From positions 1 through 57,618 of the forward strand of contig URFF01000003.1 in assembly GCA_900546995.1 (NCBI GenBank): 57,618 nucleotides of DNA, in the 5' to 3' direction. Shown here one piece after another: positions 47,101 to 52,413 of the stretch. The position numbers were made by a program, and so were the translations under genes. The notes beneath the pieces are model-generated. The model had not been told where the DNA came from, made no database searches, and worked only from the letters and a program-made list of their open reading frames with translations. The stretch is from an uncultured Sutterella sp. GTDB taxonomy: Bacteria; Pseudomonadota; Gammaproteobacteria; Burkholderiales; Burkholderiaceae_F. Position 1 is the stretch's first letter. Each line of letters opens with the position of its first letter.

Positions 47101-50100
47101 GGTCAGTTCTTCCTTGATGATACTGAAATCGCCGCAGGAAGCAACGTTAAATTGTCTGAACATCTGTCTCACACGATGGCGGATACAGCGGGTTCACAAT
47201 CATTGATGCAGGCTGTGACAGGGGATGATCCATCACAAAACCAAGAACACGTTGCTGATGTGATTCGGAAATTCGGTGACTTCGGTTACTCGCATGTTTC
47301 CGACAAGTTGGGTAATGCACTTTATGTTGGCTACAGTATTGAGTCTATTGCACTCACCTATCAAGGTGATGTAGATAAGTATGGTTCCGACGGTCTGTGG
47401 TACGGCTTGAGTGTCTCGGCTTCGTCGCTCTCGGATACTCTGGATACTCAGTTAACGGGTAGCGGAAACATTGTGTTCCGTCCCGGTGATCGTCCGCTTC
47501 AACTTGGTAGCGGGACGGCCGGTGCTCAATCGAACTACACAGGTCGAACTTGGGTGACAGAAGGCGCTCAAATTCAATTCACTGAAGACAATGCCTTCGG
47601 CAATACCTCCGCTTTGAGAATTGACAGCACTGGCACCGGCACCGGTTACGTTGATTTGAATAATCATCAACAGACGGTTGGTAGCATTGAAGCATATGGC
47701 GACGGTGCAATCCTCGGCGGTGAAGACTCATTGTTAACAATTACCGGTAGCTCAACGATTACTGGAAATAACTCTGGTTATGAAGGTAGCTTTGTATTCA
47801 CTTCTGATGCAACTGGTCATGTCAATGACATCGCTGGCTTAGGTACTGGTGACGTCTTTGTTGGATCAAGCTATACCCTCGAAATCAATGATGAACAGGG
47901 TGGAGAAGTTGCTAATAACTTCAGGAATGTTGAAAGCCAAACTGGCGGAACGGTTATTTTCGGTTCAACTGCATCGCAGACCTATCAATTAACTGGCTCC
48001 AACAGTGGTTTCAGCGGCACATTCCAGGTTGCCGATGGTTCTACGCTTGAAGCCTCTATTGCACAAAGTATCAGTAACCGGTTAGGTACTGGTCATTTGG
48101 ATCTTGTCGGCTCTGCCATTGGTTCATTTACATTCACTAATACAGGCGATGTTTCCTGGGATCATACGGTGACCGGAACAGGTAACCTCCAGATCAGCGC
48201 TTCCAGAGCCGATCGTGAAGTTACTCTCGTTGATGGCTTAACAAACTTTAACGGAACAGTGACTGTGAACCAAGGTCATGTGACATTGGCACCGAATGGC
48301 AATAATTTGGCTCAACTGCAAAACGCTGACTTAGCTATTACAAGTGAAAATGCTTCTGTGACGGTTGGCTCTGCGGTCAGCGGTAATCACACTCACTTAA
48401 ACGGTGATTTCACGGTTAACAATGGTGCAACATTGACCTTTGAAGACTCCGTGAGCTTCGCTCAAGAGTCGGATACACCATTACTGAGTGCTGGTGGATC
48501 AGTCAATCTCGCAGGTTCTCGTGTTGAAGTGATAGTTGAAGATCCGATTGTGGTTGACACGCCGCCGACAGCTGATCTCAGTATGAGTGATGTCGTTTTG
48601 GCGGATAAAGGTGACTTACTTATTGCTTTGATTGAATCCGGTCAAATTGTTAAGGACGAACAATACGGTGGTGCTGATCTCATCCTCACGAATGAAGATG
48701 GTGATTTGGTCAAACCAGAGGCTGGTAAGGTCCAGGTGGGTATCACCGATGCGAACGGTCAATCCATTGGTACCGGTTACTACGAGTATAAGCTCGGGTC
48801 TGAGGATGATAAGCTGGGTATTTCATTTGGCTTGAACCGTGTTGACGTCAATGTGGGTCAAAGCTTAGCGATTACCGGTGCTCTCGCCGGCATGTCGCCC
48901 AATGACGCTGATAATGCAGGCACGTTGGATATCGATATCACCGGTGCCGGTGGCTTCCAGTTATTGAGTGGTGACTTGACGTTAACGGGTAATGCGAATG
49001 ACTACCAGGGTGCTACGATTGTTGGTAACGGTACTGATTCTGCGACGTTAACTGTTGGTGAAGCAAGCTCTCTCGGTAATACGTCTAATGTGACGGTGAT
49101 GAATGGTGCTACGCTCATCAATAAGTCAGCATCGACACACGCAGGACAATTGTCTGTTGCTCAAAACGGTGCGTTGACACTTCAAGATCAAAGCGTCTTT
49201 GAGTTAACCGACGGTCAATCCGTGGTGGACGGTTCGTTGAATGGTAACGGTACCCTCAAGTTGAGTAATGAGGCCGCTTTGAAAGTCAATGCTCAAAAGG
49301 CTCAGTCTTATCGCGGCACAGTTTCCATCGCACAAAATGCTGTGTACGAGTTGGTTTCCGCTGGCGATTCCGTTACCGCGGTTAACAGTCAATTTGTCTC
49401 TGCTAACGAAAATGACAAGGGCGGAAAAGTACGCTTTGATGGTCATTTTGAACTTAACGGCAATGCGACTGGCTTCGTTAACGGAACCTATGAGTTAACG
49501 AACGGAACGGCTGTTACAACCTCGTCCATTAACGCGATCGGTGGCGAAGATTCTGATCTTCTGATCACCACAACGGACGGAGCTCAAGCGACATTCGGCT
49601 TTGACTACGATGAAACGAAGGAAGATAAATACCTCACGATCACGCAGCAAATGACCGAAGGCATTACGTTCGCTAAGAGCGGCTCGGGTGTTATTGAACT
49701 GTCTGACAACAGTTTGGGTGCCGGCGCTGTTGATGTTATCGATGGCGGCGTGATCTTTGGTCAAGCTGGATCGGATACCCACTATGCAACCGATTTGACC
49801 GTTAGAGACGGCGCTTGGGCCGCTGGTTTCGGTGCGGTTGACTCGTTAACCGTTGCAGGTAACGGTAGCTTCTACGTCGGCGGTCGCACGGGCTACAACT
49901 CGATTACGGAAAGCATGGCCTCCGCTGAAGGAGCCGAAGGCAAGACCGTGACCTTCACGGCCGAAACGGTTTCCAATAGCGGCACCATCTATGTGGGCAA
50001 TAAGACTGAGGCGGGTAACGTCCCGACGGATGCCGACTTCATTGGCAACGAACTTGTCATCAACGGCGACTACATCACCTCGACAGATGCTCACGGCGGT

Positions 50101-51378
50101 ATCCTCGACATGAACGCCATCATTTCGGGTAACAACGACTCGAAGGCTGACCATGTCACGATCACGGGCGGTATCGTCGGCCAAGGCTACATTGACGTCA
50201 ATTACGATGCCACCGCAAGTGCCGGCGGTAAGCTCGATTACTTGGGCTTGGTCTCCGTTGGCGAAGGTGAGGATCCCGATAACTTAAGCTTGAAGTTGAA
50301 GGATTCGATCAAGATTGACGATTTGTACTACGCCCTCATGTACTCGACCGAACAAAACGAGTACTACTTGATGTCTTCTGTGACAGATCCGGGTGACGAT
50401 CCATGGAAGACCGAGGAAGTCGAAAACGTTGACGGCGGTATGCGTTCATCGCTTGCCTTCATGCAATCTCAAACCTTTGACTTGAGCTTACACGATCACG
50501 TGGGTGAAACGCTTTATGTGGATCCGATTACCGGCGAAGAACGTAGTACGTCCTTCTGGATGATTCAACGCGGTGATTGGACGAAGTTCACTAACGACAG
50601 TGGTCAATTGGATTCTGACGGTCACGTCTATACCACGCACTTGGGTACGGACCTCATCGCTTATCGCAGCGATAACGCGACGGTTCGAGTCGGTGTGTTG
50701 GGTAGCTTCGCTGACGGTCAGGTGGATTTGACCTCTAATGTCAACGGTAAGAAGTCTCAAGGTGAATTCCGCGGTTACTCCGCCGGTTTATACATGACCG
50801 CTCAAAGCGATGCGCAAAGCGGACCGTTCGCGGGCTTGCAATTGCGTTGGAATCGCTTCAATAACACAGTGGGCTTAGATAAATACCATCTTGATGGTTT
50901 AAGCGTCACGGCTGAAGCCGGCTGGGATCAACTGCTCTCCAAGGGCGTGACCGAAACCGGCCGCACGGTTGAATGGCGAGTTGAACCGCATATCCGCGCC
51001 TACTGGACTGACTTCGGTAATCCTGAGTCTTACACAACAGCTGCCGGCGAAACCATCAGCTCCGAGTTTGATAACGGTATGCTCTTCAGACTCGGTGCCC
51101 GCACGAAGGTTGCTTCCAAGAAGGGCTCTGGACCGGCTGTCCAGGCCTATGCCGAAGCCAACTGGGTTTACAACTACGGCGACTATAAGACCACGGTTTC
51201 CACGAAGTACGGTGACGTGACGAGCGAACAATCCGCGACGAACTTTGCAGAACTTCGCATGGGCTTTGAAGCGCAATTCACACCGAACGTCAACGTTTGG
51301 GTGGAAGGTCATCACCATACGGGCTCGAACGATTACGAATCTTCGGGCGCCATGGTGGGCTTCAAGTATCAGTGGTAA
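29140..51378 (+). CDS. Giant autotransporter adhesin (5' end out of frame, phase-off)
   Basis: The frame encodes 7,412 residues from a TTG. The genuine start is the ESPR at 28934, giving about 7,481 residues if the G7 tract gains one base. Upstream of the TTG the frame is open from 29017 with no start codon. It encodes the missing signal core (RLKAVAVAVAGAIIHSVTFL, cleaved near VWA-KD), so as read here the product lacks a secretion signal. The passenger is a Gly/Asn/Ser/Thr-rich beta-helix made of autotransporter-associated repeats (PATR-like N-x-Y-T-G-x-T). About 16 diverged modules start near 29.5, 30.7, 31.7, 32.6, 34.0, 35.3, 36.3, 37.8, 38.9, 40.4, 41.6, 43.0, 44.5, 45.9, 47.3 and 48.8 kb. 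I saw no cysteine. From about residue 7100 (MRSSLAFMQSQTFDLSLHDH) a pertactin-type translocator barrel with FWMIQRGDWTKF follows, ending in KYQW. Role: probable very long surface adhesin; receptor unknown. Confidence 0.92.
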   Translation: MAPTTVWAKDLILQDYVFDLGSGSTTSELPTYGGNELPSAGERVVLDLDSAIFNNTTNNIFAQDETGRGLPLFGIEGSWGAEGVDLVFRQDGQDLVGNQVTIGVADQAKFTYSMNAGFSFGKYAIEYQLQKINLLSTVGYGLNVSASESRTDDLKATLLGGGNITFGYSAENSDEGFLTLAGSEKNTYTGWTYVGYSTDGAPSAGKTTIYFGKDAAFGDTANLDVEGSSNVYIGGVNRNQDYSQTVHGLRGTGLIDLGSQATLTLDQSSQETGNVSTEDGTIRVDNRFTGEEGAKYEIELSGDVAGYEVWFSNNQSDYTGTISLNNGKIQAYNENRTVSVGDLQYTPNLILTTSTLQLDQNGQLLIDGSGSVHNLVINNSSEGPNSNALSFENVALGTGSLLVTGDLTLQQDATVNIDNFSEDNGLAEAVLGKSFFDADDGLSNALIEVEGKVNLYGHKLALTGNATLGKETTVSQNGEHVADATWVFSDELQYVAGSGDQNNSFNIEYTLTKLNILDGQEFTLETAEGSQTGQDFTALLTGSGDLVVNTKGLTVNIGHQGGNQYTGDTDVTNNSHVVLTQSGAFGQGQGALSIGDQGSVTLDKGVEQASSGLSGNGTLILNEGAKYSLTQSSNATISNIIRGSGTFAVDLTNGQNSLQFTGNQAFSGILDLTNTTLDLSKNQSTLGQSHIVLNEGTHFSFGKGSTVAGLDVNEGADLDADTLIIGGDAVLAVNGELSFDSGRQFDINDVEVADNINLIDFDSDNGVISNNFIQTNQFTSGVEQQFTINVNGSASVDGKQQVIREYAQGTDDTRDVVAETTWLLNPSLTTSDNGLFAGVQLTQINVLNGKNLTLTGDENGKVLSALLSSENNLGGITFDGGKITVSNSQNNYSVKTAITGGTTVTLAQSNALGKTSELEVYGALILGSGISQTVYGWNSDANGQIKLDGSLVLEDSNSVSIANQFTGTTGLLNIDLGKSENSLIFTAGNVFDNYSGSLSLSNLTFDVADTQNFSNMLDSTSVILNAGAIFNADATGSIQTGSFTFNGGSLLIGSVSAGDPTAAKLAVTGDINIGSQSQIILEGVELQGTDNILAADNGVKQTIASFTGDVQGNVEDLKVSGADASAIRNTSDGPVVAWGVWGNSGKVEEGNGTLDVSLTLQEIQLADTNTGLILDASSLGDSAEKTLTALISDYVDSDGTRHQGNIVFYGGNIVIGAAGNNGNTYTGETHVTGGTVTAGKNLAFGQTSNLLVDGAAVEFGSYSQSLGRLEVADDASISGSATLTLNGANKASVISSENSGFTGLLDLTGSNHSLTLNSVNAVGDSAQIQLGQTTSLLLKGVSGSFATSILGSGLVSINNGSTVELSGKNGNFTGNWTIEGNSVVTVNGTNENSADSILGTSGTITLAGVNDRLTLTQAGGNFSIDNGFSGNGQLVVLGTGNNQTFNFTTDWVTEFNGSMTIGDGLQFVVGNNLGAKNASNLALANFIVNSGARLTVETGDNAVDTFKGLTLNNGTIAFDGLLGFGTTTNELAQLVVESLTIGEGALLDVQLPDSNGDLAGSIDQSLLLTTQGNTPFQTLITTANGVTGFEELSLDGGNEGSALQDIKDGNNTVATGHYDYQLAIDDSQKNIGVSYELTRVDIHDGEDLTLTGSSSGATLSAVLTGLDSTDLIISGDTGSSVLLSGDNKNFSGTTTINQNATLQAQAGALGSTKNLIVSGQFQNLGANTVGGLSVNENAILDLGTSVVTISEKSSDEGSVINGHLKGNGTLDLAVDGTGLVINSSNSDFDGKLIIGSQADAGVATITVADALGQAKIEFGNAQSTFVIDTNTASIIKNLFSGSGTIQVDLGSDENAFAFASDSSDLTRGSDLLLSNTHFNLDQEANAAMASQLDITVGSGALLSNQGSSDRTIHGLTLNGGTVDFGILDDETGQFILTGGHLSVSADEGNETTVVFTTPDQTETGDRIITNGSNLLAGGLFDLTLVSGVTHFDGKTNENGQVIGLVTDERFEGSHETLLQDVNNDGTNEKVANLYRDDGKFLFDDKKDELLVQYAVRVIDLLYEEDGHGLALNASGNLIAQVIGKGNIDFAGGNITVGSSSQDPNSYTGATYVRNGASVTLAQDSAFGQTKALSNDGTVILNEKVDQVVGSISGKGQLTLGAGSTFTINNSLYTETASNQITIGNVITGGQGAIFSVDGAYSNGKANVAFTQTTNNLAGTTLELIGSIFDINGEDANYLTAKTSQDFVIGTGTEVNVAASATPYQFNELSFNNGTLSVSGVTLTTAGTTTNAIINTNVLDLRQEGQLSVSAKIDENFDVLKNDSDRYSQTLIHYGSLAEGSLDTNLKPDANLAASSIEQDGKVVAYVAWDGSILWGDNTVGMEYQVENIQLADADGNGLTLSTDNTGEADASTLTAAIIDYTDNAGEVIQGNIHFEKGDITVSGEGSTYHGKTLITANSVTATVDNAFGNTSLLQVNSGAVQFGDQDQTLGSLNIANLASISGSGQSNLYLGSDEYQGQESTINGTSSNFSGQLTLQNGHQLTMTHAESLGTSGSFVLNDGTSLVIGTNGQSVSTSGVLSKLLSGSGQITLNSSEISVTQNNSGFSGLWAVNAGSVLSAQSTASITADDMLGTGEISLNSDADLKLAVTGNSALDNVILGSGDVYVQGARNGSFNFTKLWQKAFEGTFYLSGNSQSTLTMAVSEKETPSGYNADNLANSDYVLGEGGRLFVESGSVVDTFDSLTFAGGSIAFESDLSIRPDEGFGSLKIGGALSVDQGKTANIEIDITNDQATDPLSNTAVLAAANQDAFLTLIDAVTGEINVADWTLNGLSNSDLSNKEISQSIDQGTSGTVANAYYGYQLATSPDKTDLGVLYDMTRIEILDQKELNLTEDGTLAVVITDEENGHGNLLVSSDSLTLSGQNTFTGTTTVSGHLTALTQGLGNTSSLIVKDQASYTNAGDNVVLGLDVKGGLAFNDETTLTLSTGIGSLSGKATVKGQGTLELKDGADLTVSIAGSASQSYLGDVQLSGQGTSLILSANDSSLGLGTGEISAGEGTLISVTGNGDRTLTNTLTGSGTLNINLSNATDLFRFDSDQKDSVLSGALNLIQGTINLALDDVLSSAQLSTAGQSVVIVNSDNGVDDHVDDRDVGGLTLNGGTLDFGSLSTVTANLGQLVVGGNLTLSGDNQTLVKVALTDLSDASGLSAFGTGQKLYLIEGYKNLTGDASTHFALDGGSTNQVKQTVVQHDDNVADLIYTNGSFGNDESGVFVTWGLSQIELLSNEEGGYIIDATQAQGQSGSIVAQLTGNGDVTFNSGSVDIGGNTPNTYKGSTYVNGATVTLLKDEALGDTNVLDIDAGTTHFGSTSQTIGAIQVSADGHFTMDGGSLTLGAGHSVIASANTGTGSVSLANTDTTLELQNADALGDLSLSAGTGTAVTLNFGTAAGYGVLDNALSGAGKYYVGDGEKAAYVQLTNTKNDFDQIEVLKQGHLFVNNMDEEKTALSDAKLTINGEGEATLAGSGTWTLDNALMIADGATLALSAGNSKNALNFGGSDQSIFGTIALTDALLTLGGNDGTAGALNAGVLIDATLRAGRGSLIHVVNDETAQKVKGLVMQGGDLYFDGTLGVNVPTSTLGQLEVGSLTLEGGTLHAIASVNQGDGGSIAYNEVLDAQANHLFQNLISITGNGITTDDLAKVNLRVTDGTDKLATGITSDIVQDSDTVAIGTYGYDLALGDQSGKSVGVSYTLQEIDLLKTLSIEETGDMTARLTGVGHLSVSHGQKLTLVERDVEDEGDWNDFTGETTVNGQLIAGAMTLGSETKHTSRLTVNKDATFTNAGVNVIGSLISQGTMVLNDSLTVVGNTDTENQLDGALSGTGALNLQSGTTTVTNAQNNYEGAVTLGTNEELSSLTLTGHTSLGSGLITFANEDSSLSITNLTTTGALTNVLKGEKGGLVSVSGSNASFAFNADQSAQDLNGFEIKLNGVNYDFSVKGSDVLDSSSLSMTGGKLTVNQVDQTNADRSVNGLTLKDTTVDFGTMGPGTSGVIDLQGSALSASNATLSFNTNLAGVLGDDGSAAMITAPDTVTLVTNAQNNSTTGLTVSVAGNSSSSDQYAQAIYQGGNDPVAYIRGSVDDEVTAQRDETDSLYDFVASLTRETLEIVSEYVVSTSGEIALVISDQFDPQKPDSAGHLTVTGQGTELVLSHAGNTYNGQTSVKDGASLTLSANNALGNTSLLSVGESSSVSFGLTDQTIGAIDSEGSLTSAAVDKAGTLTVTNGGRVSGANNDFHMDIVLSGKSNEEPINLVLHDVDALGDGTMTINETNNLVLSGLKGQDGSSVVYNNQVFGEGGLSIADASSVELTGDNSSFVGTLTVTQDSTVKASGDVFSHLGRNGTLNLLGQAQLTLTEEFDKSDWTWNKTVTGSGVLSLDRTQDVAQNSELTFTEDSIENFKGTIALKNWGITLDANSSANTYTAIKNSGIHLTLGENASAVIDGNVELNGKTITVDNMGSLTFTGVAAPGNDSSMLSKLTSAVLDLNDGFIINLSVNNDQSVKADSLLTQDDASGTTITVATATDRIDATVNDEGVLTGGNVTVNGSAVADDGSIRFDITQTSQDEAKNGKVAEGIYDVAITKDDKNLNVSYGLEGVDILQDKTLVMAGEDDDLANSNNIFSGYITGVGNLEISSRVVTLTGKNSYTGETTVLDNAKLYAQAGSLGNEESSTSKLIIAGNGEAHVTGDNVVRGIDVNKGVNGNNGLLVIGSGYGDSDQTMSNVTLTLQSNESAGSRIDGRLEGNGNLRVVGNGSVDDIYPADLTIVGSQTDFYGGLELDDGAWVTLEADSNHIFGSESYYAKNEIQISKNSLLKITSTREDDADLLAVFVNGDSDDGTDAHHGGRVEVSLGLTGSQFKFSEGQASAGFNGVFALNRGTLDLGDLYWSSNVQGNALAEATLELGAEGFAQLGLNEESSTTDSFLGGLSFNGGTLAFGSLSYDAESDQGTHSLHVNLGGDGLLSLTTMGDSDRSTVTIEQGEVNTISQNGGELLAAADGALITLIHNIGGLIIDGVQVVASDHIGQLSNELLTLNDQTETKQVLAQKLEGFDDPQQVAEVVRTFDQRLTFGKSTITDEDDQYALSVGYTVNQVGLLFNTDSITQDNYSTDSLWQGLNITVSDDQDNNNYQANIVDGSSANGNIVFHGQGDNVLTLSGNNTYHGKTWVTDSAQIAFGQDHAFGYTEALRVDDGSKVNFNQFNQMIGLLAAFGNDALQSSAESSLTIGGGFIEGANTALNSDITLTGDFEINNARALGSGQVTINPQVTLTVDGANGEMRNSFKGEASAAIEFIGSIVTSKVDAFKDYVGSLGIDGNSSLSLSMSQLGEFGLSSGSDVKGELALGNVSFDLDDNQTYLHSAHITANGGTKLSVSDLIGSDKIDHLTLNSGSTIVFEKGGVPGTVDSPAHIDLGENGQLDLNGQMTVQINISDLVNPDLVEDAQNELLNKPITSQDLLADGTGTTLVNLIFGQVNKGQDWQGTLVVSPQQGPSLTNEELTIGIADSTSGEEVAKGTYSYVLDTNKSGLNLAYGLKSLSLIEDKTLRLKGYDNADNTLSAVINGTGSLEVSSGTISLTADNDYQGSTTVLAGATLLTGENGALGQTSLLHLLGSSSTQPGAVAEIHGTETVKGLNVESGATLRLGGGENDSTVQTLTLQSTGTTNRIDGALIGGAGDQLIIQGSNASENFDLVVTSSNYKPSDNPGSNDNDSYKGDVILENSAKVSLSNMEAFGSEGKVTFKDQGSVLSINSANDDGKLVDGHYVHTFNNLIEGNGKLQIALENSDHYFEFDERQYGYKNNETKEQYFTGTFELQRGTFELTDASYDVLRSLDVVLDGSDAVLDIGSDNIESQDRFMKSLTLNGGTLEFGSLSIEGADGEALATHINLTNPLDENKHGNLYINGSDEKVDIAFRQNATNILTPDGSEIVNAADSDGSRVVLIHGIGQFFLDDTEIAAGSNVKLSEHLSHTMADTAGSQSLMQAVTGDDPSQNQEHVADVIRKFGDFGYSHVSDKLGNALYVGYSIESIALTYQGDVDKYGSDGLWYGLSVSASSLSDTLDTQLTGSGNIVFRPGDRPLQLGSGTAGAQSNYTGRTWVTEGAQIQFTEDNAFGNTSALRIDSTGTGTGYVDLNNHQQTVGSIEAYGDGAILGGEDSLLTITGSSTITGNNSGYEGSFVFTSDATGHVNDIAGLGTGDVFVGSSYTLEINDEQGGEVANNFRNVESQTGGTVIFGSTASQTYQLTGSNSGFSGTFQVADGSTLEASIAQSISNRLGTGHLDLVGSAIGSFTFTNTGDVSWDHTVTGTGNLQISASRADREVTLVDGLTNFNGTVTVNQGHVTLAPNGNNLAQLQNADLAITSENASVTVGSAVSGNHTHLNGDFTVNNGATLTFEDSVSFAQESDTPLLSAGGSVNLAGSRVEVIVEDPIVVDTPPTADLSMSDVVLADKGDLLIALIESGQIVKDEQYGGADLILTNEDGDLVKPEAGKVQVGITDANGQSIGTGYYEYKLGSEDDKLGISFGLNRVDVNVGQSLAITGALAGMSPNDADNAGTLDIDITGAGGFQLLSGDLTLTGNANDYQGATIVGNGTDSATLTVGEASSLGNTSNVTVMNGATLINKSASTHAGQLSVAQNGALTLQDQSVFELTDGQSVVDGSLNGNGTLKLSNEAALKVNAQKAQSYRGTVSIAQNAVYELVSAGDSVTAVNSQFVSANENDKGGKVRFDGHFELNGNATGFVNGTYELTNGTAVTTSSINAIGGEDSDLLITTTDGAQATFGFDYDETKEDKYLTITQQMTEGITFAKSGSGVIELSDNSLGAGAVDVIDGGVIFGQAGSDTHYATDLTVRDGAWAAGFGAVDSLTVAGNGSFYVGGRTGYNSITESMASAEGAEGKTVTFTAETVSNSGTIYVGNKTEAGNVPTDADFIGNELVINGDYITSTDAHGGILDMNAIISGNNDSKADHVTITGGIVGQGYIDVNYDATASAGGKLDYLGLVSVGEGEDPDNLSLKLKDSIKIDDLYYALMYSTEQNEYYLMSSVTDPGDDPWKTEEVENVDGGMRSSLAFMQSQTFDLSLHDHVGETLYVDPITGEERSTSFWMIQRGDWTKFTNDSGQLDSDGHVYTTHLGTDLIAYRSDNATVRVGVLGSFADGQVDLTSNVNGKKSQGEFRGYSAGLYMTAQSDAQSGPFAGLQLRWNRFNNTVGLDKYHLDGLSVTAEAGWDQLLSKGVTETGRTVEWRVEPHIRAYWTDFGNPESYTTAAGETISSEFDNGMLFRLGARTKVASKKGSGPAVQAYAEANWVYNYGDYKTTVSTKYGDVTSEQSATNFAELRMGFEAQFTPNVNVWVEGHHHTGSNDYESSGAMVGFKYQW
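29515..49700 (+). repeat. Diverged two-type modular repeats in the giant passenger
   Basis: The modules each contain a beta-strand header (for example VSYELTRVDI, VTWGLSQIEL, VGYSIESIAL), an L-T-G/G-N-I stretch, a YTG-T or FTGTT strand with an A-x-G-N-T-S loop, and a G-L-x-L-N/G-G-x-L-x-F-G run. Two types can be told apart by the residues before the header. Type B has A-x-G-x-Y-x-Y-x-L (modules near 34.0, 37.8, 40.4, 43.0, 45.9, 48.8 kb). Type A has a V-A-D/V-A-E-like segment (30.7, 31.7, 32.6, 35.3, 36.3, 38.9, 41.6, 44.5, 47.3 kb). From 36 kb on they alternate A-B with a period of about 2.6-3.0 kb. Identity between copies is low, so these are protein-level, not recent DNA, repeats. Confidence 0.75.
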
Positions 51379-51391
51379 GGTTTGACGGGAC

Positions 51392-51416
51392 ACGGGCGGT
51401 GTAATGCATCGCCCGT
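51392..51416 (+). terminator. Hairpin after the giant gene, possible terminator
   Basis: The arms ACGGGCG/CGCCCGT lie 13 bases past the stop. A second small hairpin CGGC/GCCG follows at 51421-51432. No T-tract follows, so readthrough into the next small gene is possible. Confidence 0.4.
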
Positions 51417-51534
51417 ATCTCGGCGAGTGCCGTCATGTGCGCAAAACCCATCATGTCTATAGCAATCCCTTTTTATCAACAGAACACCGTCTGCGTTGGG
51501 CTGGCGGTGGGTCTTTACTTTTAGGAGAAATCCC

Positions 51535-51795
51535 ATGGCTCAAACTTTCTTTCAACAACTGAACATTTACCTCAAAGGCGGCCAAACGCTGAGCATTCCT
51601 TTTAATGCCGAAAGCGGCAGCAAGCTCAATACCCAGATTGAAGCTTTTGTGAAAGCGATGGGAGACAAGGAAAACGCTCAAAAGAATTTTGTTTTCCAAG
51701 GTCAACGTTTGGTGTTGGTCCACTTGCCCGATGTCTCCGCGATTGACGTGGTAAGCCTCGTGCGCAAGGAAGAAGAACCGGCTCAAGGCGAATAG
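51535..51795 (+). CDS. Small protein of unknown function (86 residues)
   Basis: The start has an ideal TTAGGAG upstream. The protein begins MAQTFFQQLNIYLKGGQTLS. It shows a two-part pattern: strand IYLKGGQTLSIPF, a helix (LNTQIEAFVKAM), a strand NFVFQGQRLVLVHLPDVSAI, and an acidic tail EEEPAQGE. No membrane span or signal peptide is present, so it is probably cytoplasmic with an alpha/beta fold. I do not recognise a family. It lies 156 bases after the giant autotransporter and 70 bases before an HTH gene on the same strand. Whether it is linked functionally to the adhesin is unknown. Confidence 0.75.
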   Translation: MAQTFFQQLNIYLKGGQTLSIPFNAESGSKLNTQIEAFVKAMGDKENAQKNFVFQGQRLVLVHLPDVSAIDVVSLVRKEEEPAQGE

Positions 51796-51865
51796 TTCGC
51801 TTTTCGTTGGGGATCGGGCGCTCGAACAAGGGCGGGTGCCCGATTTTCGGAAGGGATTAAAAGAC

Positions 51866-52219
51866 ATGTATTCACGTTTTAATCGACCTGAAGTGGAAGT
51901 TCGGGAAAAAGCGTTTGAGCTTTTTAAGTTGGGCTATGGCTATAAACGGGCTTCTCAGGAATTAAACGTCAACGTGCATACCATGCGAGATTGGTTTCGG
52001 ATGTTTCGTCGTGGTCACCCTGAAAATATCTTTACGATTCGCACCACAACCGCCTATGACTTAGCGTTAAGAGAACGCATTGTCGCCAAACGCCATCGTG
52101 AGGGAACCCCCTATGCGAAACTTTCAGAAGAATGTGGGATTCCCGCCAGTACGATTCGAAAATGGGTCAAAAGAGCCGAGGAAAAAGCCCGTTGGGAACA
52201 AAGTGTAGACTCGTTCTAA
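51866..52219 (+). CDS. Double helix-turn-helix protein (IS orfA/transposase-like)
   Basis: The 117 residues contain two homologous homeodomain-like HTH units. The first is VREKAFELFKLGYGYKRASQ with VNVHTMRDWFRMF, the second LRERIVAKRHREGTPYAKLS with IPASTIRKWVKRA. This is the arrangement of the OrfA subunit of IS3-like or similar transposases. No orfB, DDE domain or terminal inverted repeats were found around it. It may thus be an orphan or domesticated DNA-binding protein. An in-frame GTG at 51836 would add ten residues, but its ribosome binding site is too close. An 18-bp perfect palindrome follows 47 bases after the stop. Confidence 0.7.
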   Translation: MYSRFNRPEVEVREKAFELFKLGYGYKRASQELNVNVHTMRDWFRMFRRGHPENIFTIRTTTAYDLALRERIVAKRHREGTPYAKLSEECGIPASTIRKWVKRAEEKARWEQSVDSF

Positions 52220-52266
52220 GGGCCATCTTAAATTCGCTCAAAATTGTTTTGAAGAACACTTTGTGC

Positions 52267-52284
52267 GTTCGTTAATTAACGAAC
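52267..52284. promoter_or_regulatory. Perfect 18-bp palindrome
   Basis: GTTCGTTAATTAACGAAC is fully self-complementary and lies between the HTH gene and tRNA-Leu. Its GTTCG/CGAAC arms are also found in the palindrome at 20387-20406, though with a different spacer. It may be a binding site; no partner can be named. Confidence 0.4.
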
Positions 52285-52370
52285 CTATCGACCTTTGTGC
52301 TTCAAGATCTATCCGTTAGTAGCTTGTCGAAAAATCCACGAGAGATCGTTACGAGCGATGTTATTTTGCA

Positions 52371-52407
52371 AAAAAAACTCCGATTGCCTTCAAACAATCG
52401 GAGTTTT
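52371..52407 (-). terminator. Rho-independent terminator of tpiA-secG-tRNA-Leu
   Basis: 13-bp arms (AAAACTCCGATTG/CAATCGGAGTTTT) with an 8-nt loop are followed on the minus strand by a T-run (the A-run at 52371-52377). It lies just downstream of tRNA-Leu. Confidence 0.9.
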
Positions 52408-52413
52408 AGAATT

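Noticed and set aside
29515..49700. CRISPR or recent tandem DNA repeats in the 22-kb region
   Set aside because: Repetition is at the protein-motif level with low nucleotide identity. There are no short identical repeats with regular spacers.
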